NCBI GenBank assembly: GCA_027338645.1
Contig: DAHWSH010000050.1
Coordinates: forward strand, 11,344-75,343
DNA length: 64,000 bases
Reading direction: 5' to 3'
Source: JAJZIH01 sp021785265
Lineage (GTDB): Bacteria; Pseudomonadota; Gammaproteobacteria; JAKAQQ01
Position numbers and translations under genes: made by a program
Part shown: positions 1 through 8,542 of the stretch, piece after piece
Numbering within the stretch: the stretch's first letter is position 1
Layout: each line of letters begins with the position of its first letter
Notes under the pieces: generated by a model
The model's input: the letters and a program-made list of their open reading frames with translations, nothing else
Told to the model about the DNA's origin: nothing
The model's database searches: none

Positions 1-70
1 CCTCGAGATGCCCCTTTTCAAAACGGATGGGGTGGCCCCCCGGTGGAGGTTGAATCAGTTTTTTACTCAT
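1..70 (-). CDS. Start of an unknown protein, cut by the left window edge
   Basis: An ATG at 70 reads leftwards off the window and gives 23 codons beginning MSKKLIQPPPGGHPIRFEKG. It is preceded by a strong ribosome binding site (CGAGGAG, 7 nt before the ATG). It starts 30 nt after the arnD stop on the same strand, so it is probably the next gene of the arn transcript. I do not recognise the product from so few residues. Confidence 0.5.
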   Translation of the reverse strand, partial: MSKKLIQPPPGGHPIRFEKGHLE

Positions 71-100
71 CAGTCGACTCCTCGAGACAAGAACGGAAAA

Positions 101-1036
101 TCAGGCGGCCCGGCCAGCCTTATCCCTCCGGGCCGCATCCGGGGAATCCTCCTGTAAGGCCAAAAAACCACTCCGCCCGGGAATCGAGCCCTGGCGAACC
201 CGGCATGCCGGGCAGGAAGCCCGGTCGAGCCCCCGGTAAAACGTTCCCAGGTCGACCAAGTCCACACCCGCCTCTCGCCAGCGCAGCAGAAGCCGCTTGA
301 GCTGAGGCCGGTAGCGGATCCCTTCGAGTTCGGCATGGAGTGTCCAGACCTGATCCCGCGCCTCTGCCAGGGTTTTTTCAAACAGCCGGTCCAGGATTGA
401 ATCGACCTCGTCTCCTTCCCGACCGATCAACTCGTCGAGCGTGGGAAGGGTTGTCGGAATCTGCAGGCAGCGGAAAACGCGGGAGTCAAATCGGGGGTAA
501 AAGGGGAACCGGCCGCGGGTATCACTGGCATAGGCCAGCCCGTACTCCTCCTCGAGGGCAAATGCGGTCTCGTTCATCTGCCAGCCCGCGGCCCCGACCG
601 TGGACGGCCGAGTGCCGAAAACCGCGGCGTAGGCACGCAGAGCACGCGTAAATTCCCGCTGCGTCCAAGCCGCATCTGCCCGAGTCACCCCATCCTGCCA
701 CCGGCAATGATCGTAAGCATGGAGCCCCACCTCGAAGCCCGCGTCCCTGACCCGGCGCATCTCCTCGCCCATCCGCCGCCCGATATCGGGTCCCGGGAGG
801 AGCACGCCGTAAAGGAGCGTGCGGATCCCGTAGTTCTGGACGATCGAGGTTCGCCGCACTTTCCCGGCAAAACCGGGACGAAAGACGCGCCGGATCGCCC
901 GACCCGTATGGTCGGGACCGACTGAAAAGAGGAAGGTGGCACCGACGCCGATTTCGAGAAAGAGGCTCCGCAGACCCGGAACCCCGATTCGGGTACCGCG
1001 CAGGGTATCGACATCGACCTTGAGCGCGATACGCAT
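101..1036 (-). CDS. arnD: 4-deoxy-4-formamido-L-arabinose-phosphoundecaprenol deformylase ArnD
   Basis: Removes the formyl group from undecaprenyl-phosphate-Ara4FN before the sugar is flipped to the periplasm (lipid A Ara4N pathway). The 311-residue protein is a NodB-type polysaccharide deacetylase. It opens with LKVDVDTLRGTR, which carries the metal-binding Asp pair, continues with the family block FSVGPDHTGRAIRRVFRPGF, then has HAYDH (metal His) and GAAGWQMNE. This pattern is specific to ArnD rather than to generic deacetylases. The ATG at 1036 lies 5 nt after the stop of the preceding decarboxylase gene, consistent with one operon. The C-terminal tail after residue 270 (CPACRVRQG onwards) is less conserved. 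Confidence 0.93.
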   Translation of the reverse strand: MRIALKVDVDTLRGTRIGVPGLRSLFLEIGVGATFLFSVGPDHTGRAIRRVFRPGFAGKVRRTSIVQNYGIRTLLYGVLLPGPDIGRRMGEEMRRVRDAGFEVGLHAYDHCRWQDGVTRADAAWTQREFTRALRAYAAVFGTRPSTVGAAGWQMNETAFALEEEYGLAYASDTRGRFPFYPRFDSRVFRCLQIPTTLPTLDELIGREGDEVDSILDRLFEKTLAEARDQVWTLHAELEGIRYRPQLKRLLLRWREAGVDLVDLGTFYRGLDRASCPACRVRQGSIPGRSGFLALQEDSPDAARRDKAGRAA

Positions 1037-1041
1037 GAGCC

Positions 1042-2100
1042 TCAGTCGGAGGCCTCCTCGCTGACTAGGCGTCCCGCCTGGGCCACATCTTCCCGGTAGG
1101 CTTCAAAAATCCGCTGAAGCGCGGTGTCGAAATCCACTTGGGGCTCCCAGCCAAGCTCGCGCCGGGCGGCCTCGATCGAGGGCACACGGTTTTCGATGTC
1201 CTGGTAGCCCTCCCCGTAATAGTCGCTGGCACTGACTTCGATCAGGCGAACGGATCGGGCCGTGGCCGCATACTCCGGATACCCCCGAGCCAGCTCCAGC
1301 ATCCGTTCGGCCAACTCCCTCACGGAATACTGGTTTTGGGGATTGCCGATGTTATAGATGCGCCGGCTCGCCGCCCCCCCCTCGTTTCGGATGATGCGCA
1401 AGAGAGCATCCACCCCATCGTCGATATAGGTATAGGAACGTCGACGCCGGCCACCGTCGACGAGCCGGATATTCTCGCCCCGGACGATATGGCCGAGGAA
1501 CTGGGTCACCACGCGCGAACTGCCCTCCTTGGCCGCATGAATGCTGTCCAACCCGGGACCGATCCAGTTGAACGGACGAATCAGGGTGAAATCCAGTTGT
1601 TCCTCGATCCCATAAGCCCAGATCACGCGGTCGAGCAGCTGTTTCGAACAGCTGTAGATCCACCGCTGCTTGGGAATCGGACCCAGCACGCAGTTGGATT
1701 CATACGGGTCGAAGGCAGGATCCGGACACATCCCATAGACTTCGGACGTGGACGGGAAGATGACCCGTTTCCGGTAACGGACGCACTGCCGGATAATCGG
1801 CAGATTGGCCTCGAAATCCAGCTGAAAGACCTTGAGGGGCTCCCGGACATAGGTCGCGGGTGTGGCAATGGCCACCAAGGGCAGGATCACATCACATTTC
1901 TTGACGTGGTACTCGACCCACTCGCGGTTGATCGTGATGTCACCCTCGAAAAAATGGAAGCGGGGATGTTCGGTGAGGGCCGTGATCCGATCCGAAAACA
2001 TATCCATGCCGAAAACCACCCAGTCGGTTTCCTCGAGGATACGTTGGCTCAGGTGATGGCCGATGAAACCATTAACCCCGAGAATGAGAATTTTCTTCAC
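1042..2100 (-). CDS. arnA: UDP-glucuronate decarboxylase (ArnA C-terminal half as a separate gene)
   Basis: NAD-dependent oxidative decarboxylation of UDP-glucuronic acid to UDP-4-keto-pentose, the first committed step of Ara4N synthesis. The 352-residue extended short-chain dehydrogenase has a Rossmann start GVNGFIGHH, the STSEVYGMC block and the catalytic Tyr/Lys in WIYSCSKQLLDR, and then RPFNWIGPG. All of these match the C-terminal half of the bifunctional E. coli ArnA. Here the formyltransferase half is a separate gene just upstream (2072-3013), overlapping this one by 29 nt in another frame. The two activities are therefore made as two polypeptides, probably translationally coupled. Confidence 0.92.
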   Translation of the reverse strand: MKKILILGVNGFIGHHLSQRILEETDWVVFGMDMFSDRITALTEHPRFHFFEGDITINREWVEYHVKKCDVILPLVAIATPATYVREPLKVFQLDFEANLPIIRQCVRYRKRVIFPSTSEVYGMCPDPAFDPYESNCVLGPIPKQRWIYSCSKQLLDRVIWAYGIEEQLDFTLIRPFNWIGPGLDSIHAAKEGSSRVVTQFLGHIVRGENIRLVDGGRRRRSYTYIDDGVDALLRIIRNEGGAASRRIYNIGNPQNQYSVRELAERMLELARGYPEYAATARSVRLIEVSASDYYGEGYQDIENRVPSIEAARRELGWEPQVDFDTALQRIFEAYREDVAQAGRLVSEEASD

Positions 2101-3013
2101 GAGGGCTCCCTAACGCGACGGGATTCAGGAGATCCGGTGGGCAACCGGCATCCGGTGGATGCCAGCGGTATTTTAACACCTCGATTCGTCTCCCGTCGCC
2201 GCAATCCGCGAAAATCCCATCCCCTGCCCGGTAGAGGGTGGGTCGCCGATGGCGAGCCGGTTCGCGATCGGGGCGGGCGCGGTCGATCCACAACCGGCTC
2301 GGGCCACAGTCCGTGAAGGCACCCGGGAAAGGTGGAGCCACGGCCCGAATCAGGTTATGGATCTCGAGTGCGGTTCGCCGCCAGTCGATGCGTCCGTCTT
2401 CGGGGCACCGGCGTCCATAATATTCGTCGCGGAGGAACGGCAGGGGTCGTGGATTCGCCTGGCCGGCCACGAGCGGCCCGAGGCTCCGGGTCAGGACCAT
2501 CTCCGCTGCGAAAGCGACCTTCCGGGACACGTCGAGGGCCTGGTCGGAAAGCAGGATGGGGATGGCCATCTGGTCCACGAGTGCACCAGCGTCCGCACGT
2601 TCGGTCATGTAGTGGAGACTCGCGCCGGTCTCCCGCTCGCCCCGGAGGATGGCCCAGTTGACGGGTGCACGTCCCCGGTAGCGGGGCAGAAGCGAACCAT
2701 GCAGGTTGAGTGCTCCCTGGCGGGCTGTCCGGAGCAGGGAAGATGGCAAAAGATACCGATAGTAGAAGGAGAAGAGGAAATCAGGCGCGAGGGCTGAAAG
2801 CTCCGCCTCAAGCCCGGGCAGGGCTGTCTGGTCCGGTTCGATACAGGGTAAGTGCTCGCGACTGGCGAGTTCGCGGACGCTGCCGTACCAACGGGACTCC
2901 AGGGGATCATCGGGATGCGTGACAACCAGAGCCACTTCGATCCCCTGGTCGAGGAGGACGGCCAGTCCCCGGCATCCGACCTCGTGGTAGGCGAAAACGA
3001 CGGCCCGGGTCAT
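2072..3013 (-). CDS. UDP-Ara4N formyltransferase (ArnA N-terminal half as a separate gene)
   Basis: Formylates UDP-4-amino-4-deoxy-L-arabinose using N10-formyltetrahydrofolate. The 313-residue protein begins AVVFAYHEVGCRGL like ArnA and carries the formyltransferase catalytic core NLHGSLLPRYRGRAPVNWAI (Asn and His) and the later Asp in HYMTERADAGALVDQ. A C-terminal OB-fold-like part follows, and there is no fused dehydrogenase. It overlaps the arnC stop by 4 nt (3010-3013) and the decarboxylase gene by 29 nt. The C-terminal tail (ALGSPREENSHSRG) is encoded by the overlap and is probably not functionally important. Confidence 0.9.
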   Translation of the reverse strand: MTRAVVFAYHEVGCRGLAVLLDQGIEVALVVTHPDDPLESRWYGSVRELASREHLPCIEPDQTALPGLEAELSALAPDFLFSFYYRYLLPSSLLRTARQGALNLHGSLLPRYRGRAPVNWAILRGERETGASLHYMTERADAGALVDQMAIPILLSDQALDVSRKVAFAAEMVLTRSLGPLVAGQANPRPLPFLRDEYYGRRCPEDGRIDWRRTALEIHNLIRAVAPPFPGAFTDCGPSRLWIDRARPDREPARHRRPTLYRAGDGIFADCGDGRRIEVLKYRWHPPDAGCPPDLLNPVALGSPREENSHSRG

Positions 3014-3969
3014 GCCCGGGGGGTCCCGGACCGTTCCAGCACCGCCTGGATGAGGTAACGCGGACGCTTCTGGACTTGCTGGTAGATCCGTCCGACATAC
3101 TCGCCGAGAAGGCCGATGCCGAACAGAAGTACGCCGATCAGGAAAAAAACGATCCCGAAGAGGGTAAAGACCCCCTTCACCTGCGGGCCAAAAAAGATTC
3201 GCTGGAAGGCGAGATAGAGCACGAGAATCCCGGAAGACAAGGCCAAGACGATCCCCAGGAGCGAAAAGATCTGGAGCGGGACCACGGAAAATCCGGTGAC
3301 CAAGTCAAAGTTGAGACGGATCAGCCGATAGAGGGAATATTTGGAATGTCCCGACTGGCGCTCATCGTGCTCGACTTCGATCTCGGTGGGATGGGCCGCA
3401 AAAAGATACGCCAGCGCGGGAATGAAGGTGTGGATTTCCTCGCAGCGGTTGATCGCATCCACGATGGATCGGTCATAACCGCGGAGCATGCACCCCTGAT
3501 CCGTCATATGAACACGCGTGATCCGTTCACGGATCCGGTTCATGAGACGGGATGCGAGGCGGCGCCAGAGGTGGTCGCGGCGCTGGCGCCGAATGGTGCC
3601 GACATAGTCGTACCCGGTATCCAGGGCCTCGAGCAGGCGCGGAATTTCCTCGGGCGGATTCTGGAGATCGGCATCCAGGGTCACGATCCGGCGCCCGCGC
3701 GCGAACTCGAACCCGGCGAGGATGGCCGCGTGCTGGCCGAAGTTGGACTGAAAAAACACGATTCGGATCGTATCCGGACGCCGCTCGAACAGCTGACGCA
3801 ACAAAACCGGCGAGCGATCCCGACTTCCATCGTCGACAAAAATCACTTCCCAGCTCCGACCCAGCTGATCCAGCACCGGAAACAGGCGATCGCAGAGGGC
3901 GTTGAGGCTGTCTTCTTCGTTGTAAACCGGAATAATAATGGACAGATCGGGCGTGACGGGACCGTTCAT
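3010..3969 (-). CDS. arnC: Undecaprenyl-phosphate Ara4FN transferase ArnC
   Basis: GT2 glycosyltransferase that moves Ara4-formyl-N from UDP onto undecaprenyl phosphate at the inner face of the cytoplasmic membrane. The 319-residue protein has the GT-A fold in the first 220 residues, with SIIIPVYNEEDSL, VDDGSRD and the metal-binding DADLQNPPEEI. Two long hydrophobic segments follow near residues 235-260 and 270-295, the usual DPM1/ArnC anchor. It overlaps arnB by 4 nt (3966-3969) and the formyltransferase gene by 4 nt. Related DPM1-like transferases are hard to separate by sequence, but the operon context decides. Confidence 0.92.
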   Translation of the reverse strand: MNGPVTPDLSIIIPVYNEEDSLNALCDRLFPVLDQLGRSWEVIFVDDGSRDRSPVLLRQLFERRPDTIRIVFFQSNFGQHAAILAGFEFARGRRIVTLDADLQNPPEEIPRLLEALDTGYDYVGTIRRQRRDHLWRRLASRLMNRIRERITRVHMTDQGCMLRGYDRSIVDAINRCEEIHTFIPALAYLFAAHPTEIEVEHDERQSGHSKYSLYRLIRLNFDLVTGFSVVPLQIFSLLGIVLALSSGILVLYLAFQRIFFGPQVKGVFTLFGIVFFLIGVLLFGIGLLGEYVGRIYQQVQKRPRYLIQAVLERSGTPRA

Positions 3970-5111
3970 GCTCCGCCCCCACCCAGAACCTCTCCCAAGA
4001 CCCGGCAGACCCGATCCACCTCGGCTTCGGTCATGGCCGGGAAAAGCGGCAGCGTGATGGTTTCCCGGCCGATGCGTTCGGCATTCGGAAACTGGCCCGG
4101 ATGCCAGTCACACAGCGAGCGGTACAGGGTGAGCGGTGGCAGAGCCGGGTAATGCATGCCGATGCCGATCCCCTGCTCCCGCATCCGTTCCTGAAGCTGC
4201 CGCCGCCCAAAGCCCCGTGTCTCGAAGGGTACGAGTACCGTAAACATGTGCCAGGCGTGTCCCTCGTCTCCTCGTTCGGGGAGGACGAGCCCCCAGGGAT
4301 TCGTGCCCAGTCGATCGAAATAGTGGCCGGCCAGTTCGCGTCGACGTCGGTTGAACTCGTCGAGATGCTTGAGCTGTCCGAGTCCGACACGAGCCGCCAC
4401 GTCGCTCAGGTTATGTTTGCCGGCTGCCAGCTCGACATCATAACTGCCATCCTCGGCCTTACGCAGGCCGTGGAAACGCAGTCGTTCGAGCCGGTCGACC
4501 CACTCGGACTGTCCAGCCGGCAGGGAAATGGCTGCGCCTTCGATCGTGGTCATATTCTTGTTGGCATGGAAACTGAAACAGACCAGATCCCCGAAACTGC
4601 CGATTTCCCGCCCGCGGTATCGCGCCCCGATGGCATGCGCGGCATCCTCGACTACGATCAGGTGGTGACGACGGGCCAAGGCATGCAGCGCCTCCAAGTC
4701 GACGGGAAGACCGGAAAAATGCACCGGCATGATCGCCCGGGTTCGTGGAGACAGGGCGGCGGCCACGGCAGAGGCCGTGAGATTGCGGCTCGCGAGTCCG
4801 ACATCCACGAAAACCGGTGTCGCCCCCACCCGGACAACCACATTGGCACTCGCTGCAAAGGTCATGGCCGGTACGATCACCTCATCACCCGGTCCCACGC
4901 CTGTGGCACGCAGGGATTCTTCGAGTGCACCGGTCGCATGGGCGTAGCACAACACACGACGATCATTGCCGAACCGGGACACGAGGGCCCCCTCGAGTTC
5001 GGCGACCCGCGGACCCGAGGTGATCCATCCGGATCGAAGGACATCGACCACACCCGCGAGGGTCTCCTCGTCAAGAGTGGGTCGGGTAAAGGGCAGGAAG
5101 GGTTCGCTCAT
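3966..5111 (-). CDS. arnB: UDP-4-amino-4-deoxy-L-arabinose aminotransferase ArnB
   Basis: PLP-dependent transamination of the UDP-4-keto-pentose with glutamate, giving UDP-Ara4N. The frame is open much further upstream, but the family N-terminus (MSEPFLPFTRPTLDEETL) fixes the ATG at 5111, which overlaps the stop of the SMR gene by 4 nt and gives 381 residues. DegT/DnrJ/EryC1-fold signatures are present: VEDAAHAIGA (Asp contacting PLP), the Schiff-base Lys in FSFHANKNMTTIEG, and HNLSDVAARVGLGQL. It lies between the flippase gene and arnC. Confidence 0.93.
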   Translation of the reverse strand: MSEPFLPFTRPTLDEETLAGVVDVLRSGWITSGPRVAELEGALVSRFGNDRRVLCYAHATGALEESLRATGVGPGDEVIVPAMTFAASANVVVRVGATPVFVDVGLASRNLTASAVAAALSPRTRAIMPVHFSGLPVDLEALHALARRHHLIVVEDAAHAIGARYRGREIGSFGDLVCFSFHANKNMTTIEGAAISLPAGQSEWVDRLERLRFHGLRKAEDGSYDVELAAGKHNLSDVAARVGLGQLKHLDEFNRRRRELAGHYFDRLGTNPWGLVLPERGDEGHAWHMFTVLVPFETRGFGRRQLQERMREQGIGIGMHYPALPPLTLYRSLCDWHPGQFPNAERIGRETITLPLFPAMTEAEVDRVCRVLGEVLGGGGA

Positions 5112-5485
5112 GTGCTGCCCCGGGCCAGCAGGGCCACACCGACAATGATGACGACGATTCCCAGCCACTGCAGGAGACTCAGACGTTCCGAGAAGAACAT
5201 CCAGGCACCGATCGCCGTCACGATGTAGCCCAAAGACAGCATCGGGTAAGCCAGGCTGACCTCGACTCGCGAGAGGGCCAGGATCCAGACCACGAGACTC
5301 ACGGCATAACAGACGAGACCCGCCAGGATATAGGGGTTCTGGGCGAGTGACCACGCGCTCCGAAGCAAGGTTTCGGGGCTCAGGGCGATGGGGCCCATGC
5401 CGCGAACAGCCATTTTGAGCAGCAACTGGGCGGTGGCATTCAAGAGAACACCGGTCAGGATCAGGAGAAAAGCGACGAAGCTCAT
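5108..5485 (-). CDS. SMR/EamA-type flippase subunit, ArnE/ArnF-like
   Basis: A 125-residue membrane protein with four predicted transmembrane helices (about residues 3-23, 48-70, 76-96 and 102-121). It is of the small multidrug resistance type, with the family block VEVSLAYPMLSLGYIV. In E. coli two such proteins, ArnE and ArnF, together move undecaprenyl-phosphate-Ara4N across the inner membrane. Here there is one. It overlaps both neighbours, arnT and arnB, by 4 nt. It may act as a homodimer, or pair with a partner encoded elsewhere. Whether it corresponds to ArnE or ArnF cannot be decided. Confidence 0.8.
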   Translation of the reverse strand: MSFVAFLLILTGVLLNATAQLLLKMAVRGMGPIALSPETLLRSAWSLAQNPYILAGLVCYAVSLVVWILALSRVEVSLAYPMLSLGYIVTAIGAWMFFSERLSLLQWLGIVVIIVGVALLARGST

Positions 5486-7182
5486 GGGTGTACGACCGCC
5501 ACCCGCCGGACATTGGACGCCACCACGGTAAACGGCCAGCCCTCCCGGACCAGCTGGGCATAAAGTCCCTTTTGGAGAATTGCCACAGCCCGTGGATGGG
5601 CGAGCCAGACCCGGTGGAAGGCCGCGAGGGTCGGAATGAAACGCCGGTCATTGAGGTGCCCGGCTTTTTTCGCAAGACTGATTCCGTAACCAATTTCCCC
5701 GCGCCAGGCCACCAAAGTCAGTGTACGCCTGAGGTAAAACGGCAGGGATTGCTGGTAGTTGGCCACGATATAGAACGGACGACGGGGTTGGTTCCAGGGT
5801 TTGAGGGCACGGGCCAGGGCGCGGGTCGAATAGATCGGATCCAGCACCTGGGCCGACCAGTTGATCAGGGAAATGGAGAGGAACCAGCCCGTCGCCAAGA
5901 GTGCGACCAGCGCCACGGTTCCGGCACCACGCCGTCTCAACCACCAGGCCGCCATTGCCACCAGAAGCAGGCAAGCGAAAATCCCGAAGAGCCAAGGTTC
6001 GACCCGGTCATAAACCCGGGCTACCCCGGCCGGCCGGATCGATGCCATCCAGAACGGGGTCGCCAGCATCCCAAGCAGGGCAACTCCCGCTGTCAGGACC
6101 ACAGCGACGAGGAGTCGGGACGGTTTCGTGCCGGCCAATTCCTGGCCGATGAGGAGTGCCAGCGCCGGCATGACCGGCAGGATGTAGCTCGGGAGCTTGG
6201 AACTCGAAAGGGAGAAAAAGACAATGATGAATACCACGTAGAGCCAGAGCAGAAACCGGACATCGATTCCGTCTGGGTTCTGTCCGACCGACCGACGCCA
6301 ACCCGTACCCAGAACCCGGACTGCTTCTCGCACCCAGGGAAGGACACCCAAAAGCAGAATGGGCAAAAAGTACCAGATTGGTCCGGGTCGGTGGGCCACG
6401 CCATCGAGATAGCGATCGAAATGCTGGTAGATGAAGAAGTAGTGGAAAAACTCGGGATTTCTGACCGTAATCCAGAAAAACCAGGGCACTCCGAACAGCA
6501 CGAACAGGGTCAACCCGCCGTAATAATGCAAGCGCTTGAGCAGGGCATAGTCACGCCGGATGAACACGTAAAGCAAAAGCACGCAGCCCGGGAACACCAC
6601 TCCGATCAGTCCCTTGCTCATGACGGCCAGGGCCGCGGCCACCCAGCTCATGTACATGTAGGCCCGGCGACGTGGAATCGTTGAGGGCTGCGACTGGGCC
6701 ACGAGAAAACTGCAAAGGTTGAGAGTCATCCAGAACGTGACCCCCATGTCGAGCGTATTGAAATGTGCCATCAGAACCAGGTAGAGACTGCTGGCACCAA
6801 CTGCCGCCGCCAGCCATCCCGCCCGTGGATTCCAAAGCCGCGTTCCGGCCCAACCGAGAACCAAAAGGGTCAAGAATCCCGTGAGTGCGGTATAAAGGCG
6901 GGCCGACCAGGTATGTTCACCGAACAGCACAAAACTGGTCGCGGTGGCCCAGTACTGGAGAGGGGGCTTTTCAAAATACTTGAATCCGTCGAGCCGTGGC
7001 GTGAGCCAGTTTCCGGTAGCCAGCATCTCGCGCGGAATCTCGGCGTAGCGTCCCTCATCGGTCTGGAACAGGGCCCGGTGCCCGATCGTGCTGAACCAGA
7101 TGGCCACGAACAGGAGCAATCCAAGCATCCAGAAGATCCGGCTCCGGGACCGGTTTCGCATGAAGGACGGTCGGTCGGTCAA
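5482..7182 (-). CDS. arnT: Lipid A 4-amino-4-deoxy-L-arabinose transferase ArnT
   Basis: Integral-membrane GT83 transferase that puts Ara4N onto lipid A phosphates at the periplasmic face, reducing negative charge and giving resistance to cationic peptides. The N-terminal helix is followed by the first periplasmic loop FQTDEGRYAEIPREML, whose acidic residues are typical of the ArnT/PMT family, then about a dozen transmembrane segments and a soluble C-terminal domain. The frame is open to 7245, but a TATAAT at 7244-7249 overlaps that start. I prefer the TTG at 7182, which has AAAGAGGG 5 nt upstream and gives 566 residues; an ATG at 7161 is the alternative. It is the first gene of the arn operon. 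Confidence 0.88.
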   Translation of the reverse strand: MTDRPSFMRNRSRSRIFWMLGLLLFVAIWFSTIGHRALFQTDEGRYAEIPREMLATGNWLTPRLDGFKYFEKPPLQYWATATSFVLFGEHTWSARLYTALTGFLTLLVLGWAGTRLWNPRAGWLAAAVGASSLYLVLMAHFNTLDMGVTFWMTLNLCSFLVAQSQPSTIPRRRAYMYMSWVAAALAVMSKGLIGVVFPGCVLLLYVFIRRDYALLKRLHYYGGLTLFVLFGVPWFFWITVRNPEFFHYFFIYQHFDRYLDGVAHRPGPIWYFLPILLLGVLPWVREAVRVLGTGWRRSVGQNPDGIDVRFLLWLYVVFIIVFFSLSSSKLPSYILPVMPALALLIGQELAGTKPSRLLVAVVLTAGVALLGMLATPFWMASIRPAGVARVYDRVEPWLFGIFACLLLVAMAAWWLRRRGAGTVALVALLATGWFLSISLINWSAQVLDPIYSTRALARALKPWNQPRRPFYIVANYQQSLPFYLRRTLTLVAWRGEIGYGISLAKKAGHLNDRRFIPTLAAFHRVWLAHPRAVAILQKGLYAQLVREGWPFTVVASNVRRVAVVHP

Positions 7183-7243
7183 AATGGCCCTCTTTCGTTT
7201 CGGGCAAGCGTCCATCCTGCCGAATGGAGCCGCTGCCCGGCTC

Positions 7244-7249
7244 ATTATA
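7244..7249 (-). promoter_or_regulatory. Candidate -10 box of the arn operon
   Basis: TATAAT on the minus strand, about 60 nt upstream of the preferred arnT TTG start. No good -35 hexamer lies 16-18 nt upstream, so an activator may be needed. The box sits in the 140-nt gap shared with the divergent kbl gene. Confidence 0.35.
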
Positions 7250-7322
7250 TCCTGCCCTTATTCCCACTCGCGGACCTGGGGATCGGGGAGGCGTGTAAAA
7301 TACTATTCTTTGAGGACCTCCT

Positions 7323-8510
7323 GTGTCTCCTGCTCTCGATGACCGCCTGAACCACGCGCTATCCGACCTGCGGAGGGAGGGCCTCTACAAGTCGGAGCGC
7401 ACGATCACCTCTCCCCAGGGTGCCCGCGTCCGTTTGGCCGACGGGCGGGAAGTCATCAATCTCTGTGCAAACAACTACCTCGGATTGGCCCAGCATCCGG
7501 TCTTGATCGCCCGGGCCCATGAAGCACTCGATCGCTATGGGTACGGACTTGCCTCGGTTCGCTTCATCTGTGGAACCCAGGATATCCATGTGAGTCTCGA
7601 GCAGGCTCTGGCCGACTTTCTGCACCAGCCCGCGACCCTGCTCTACTCCTCCTGTTTCGATGCTAATGGGGGGCTTTTTGAGACCTTGTTTGACGAATCC
7701 GACGCCGTGATCAGCGATAGCCTGAATCACGCCAGCCTGATCGATGGCATCCGGTTGTGCAAAGCCCAGCGCCTCCGTTATCCCAATCGTGATCTCAACG
7801 CACTCGAAGACCTGCTCCAGAAAACCGCCCGGGCCCGCCACCGCTTGGTCGTGACCGATGGGATTTTTTCCATGGACGGGCTGGAAGCCGACCTGGGCGG
7901 GATCTGTACGCTGGCCAAGCGTTACGATGCACTCGTCATGGTGGACGATTCACATGCGGTCGGGTTCTGGGGACCGGGTGGCCGAGGGACCGCCGAGAAA
8001 CAGGGAGTCGAGGGACAGGTCCATATTCTCACCGGGACCTTGGGTAAGGCCCTGGGCGGTGCGAGCGGCGGCTATACCGCTTCGTCCCAGCCCATCGTCG
8101 AATGGCTGCGGCAACGATCCCGTCCCTACCTTTTCTCGAACAGCTTGGCCCCCGTGATCGCGGCCACTTCACTCGCCGCATTGTCGTTAATCCGCGAAGA
8201 TGCGAAACCCCGTGCCCGTCTCCTGGAGAACGCCCGGCGGTTTCGGGACGGCTTGACCACGCTCGGTTTCGAACTGATCCCGGGCACCCACCCGATCATT
8301 CCCATCCTGTTGCAGGATGCGCCCAGGACCCAGAAAATGGCATCGGCGCTGCTTGAGGCCGGAGTTTATGCCGTGGGATTTTCCTATCCGGTCGTCCCCC
8401 AGGGGCAGGCCCGGATCCGGACCCAGGTTTCGGCGGCCCACGAGCCGGCCGACCTCGACCGGGCACTGGAAGCGTTCGAACAGGCCGGCCGCAAAACCGG
8501 GATACTCTAG
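7323..8510 (+). CDS. kbl: 2-amino-3-ketobutyrate coenzyme A ligase (glycine C-acetyltransferase)
   Basis: PLP enzyme that cleaves 2-amino-3-ketobutyrate with CoA to glycine and acetyl-CoA, the second step of threonine degradation. The 395-residue protein starts at GTG, with GAGG upstream, and closely follows E. coli Kbl throughout: NLCANNYLGLAQHP, ASVRFICGTQD, LYSSCFDANGGLFETL, DDSHAVGFWG, and the PLP Lys in ILTGTLGKALGGASGGY. It is followed after 32 nt by tdh, the enzyme for the preceding step. Other alpha-oxoamine synthases (BioF, HemA, Spt) differ in these blocks. Confidence 0.96.
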   Translation: MSPALDDRLNHALSDLRREGLYKSERTITSPQGARVRLADGREVINLCANNYLGLAQHPVLIARAHEALDRYGYGLASVRFICGTQDIHVSLEQALADFLHQPATLLYSSCFDANGGLFETLFDESDAVISDSLNHASLIDGIRLCKAQRLRYPNRDLNALEDLLQKTARARHRLVVTDGIFSMDGLEADLGGICTLAKRYDALVMVDDSHAVGFWGPGGRGTAEKQGVEGQVHILTGTLGKALGGASGGYTASSQPIVEWLRQRSRPYLFSNSLAPVIAATSLAALSLIREDAKPRARLLENARRFRDGLTTLGFELIPGTHPIIPILLQDAPRTQKMASALLEAGVYAVGFSYPVVPQGQARIRTQVSAAHEPADLDRALEAFEQAGRKTGIL

Positions 8511-8542
8511 CCCGGCTCCTCACCCTTGCCGAGAAATCACGC

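Noticed and set aside
1138..2316. 392-residue open frame on the plus strand opposite the decarboxylase gene
   Set aside because: Antisense shadow of a conserved gene in G+C-rich DNA; no family features, low-complexity sequence.
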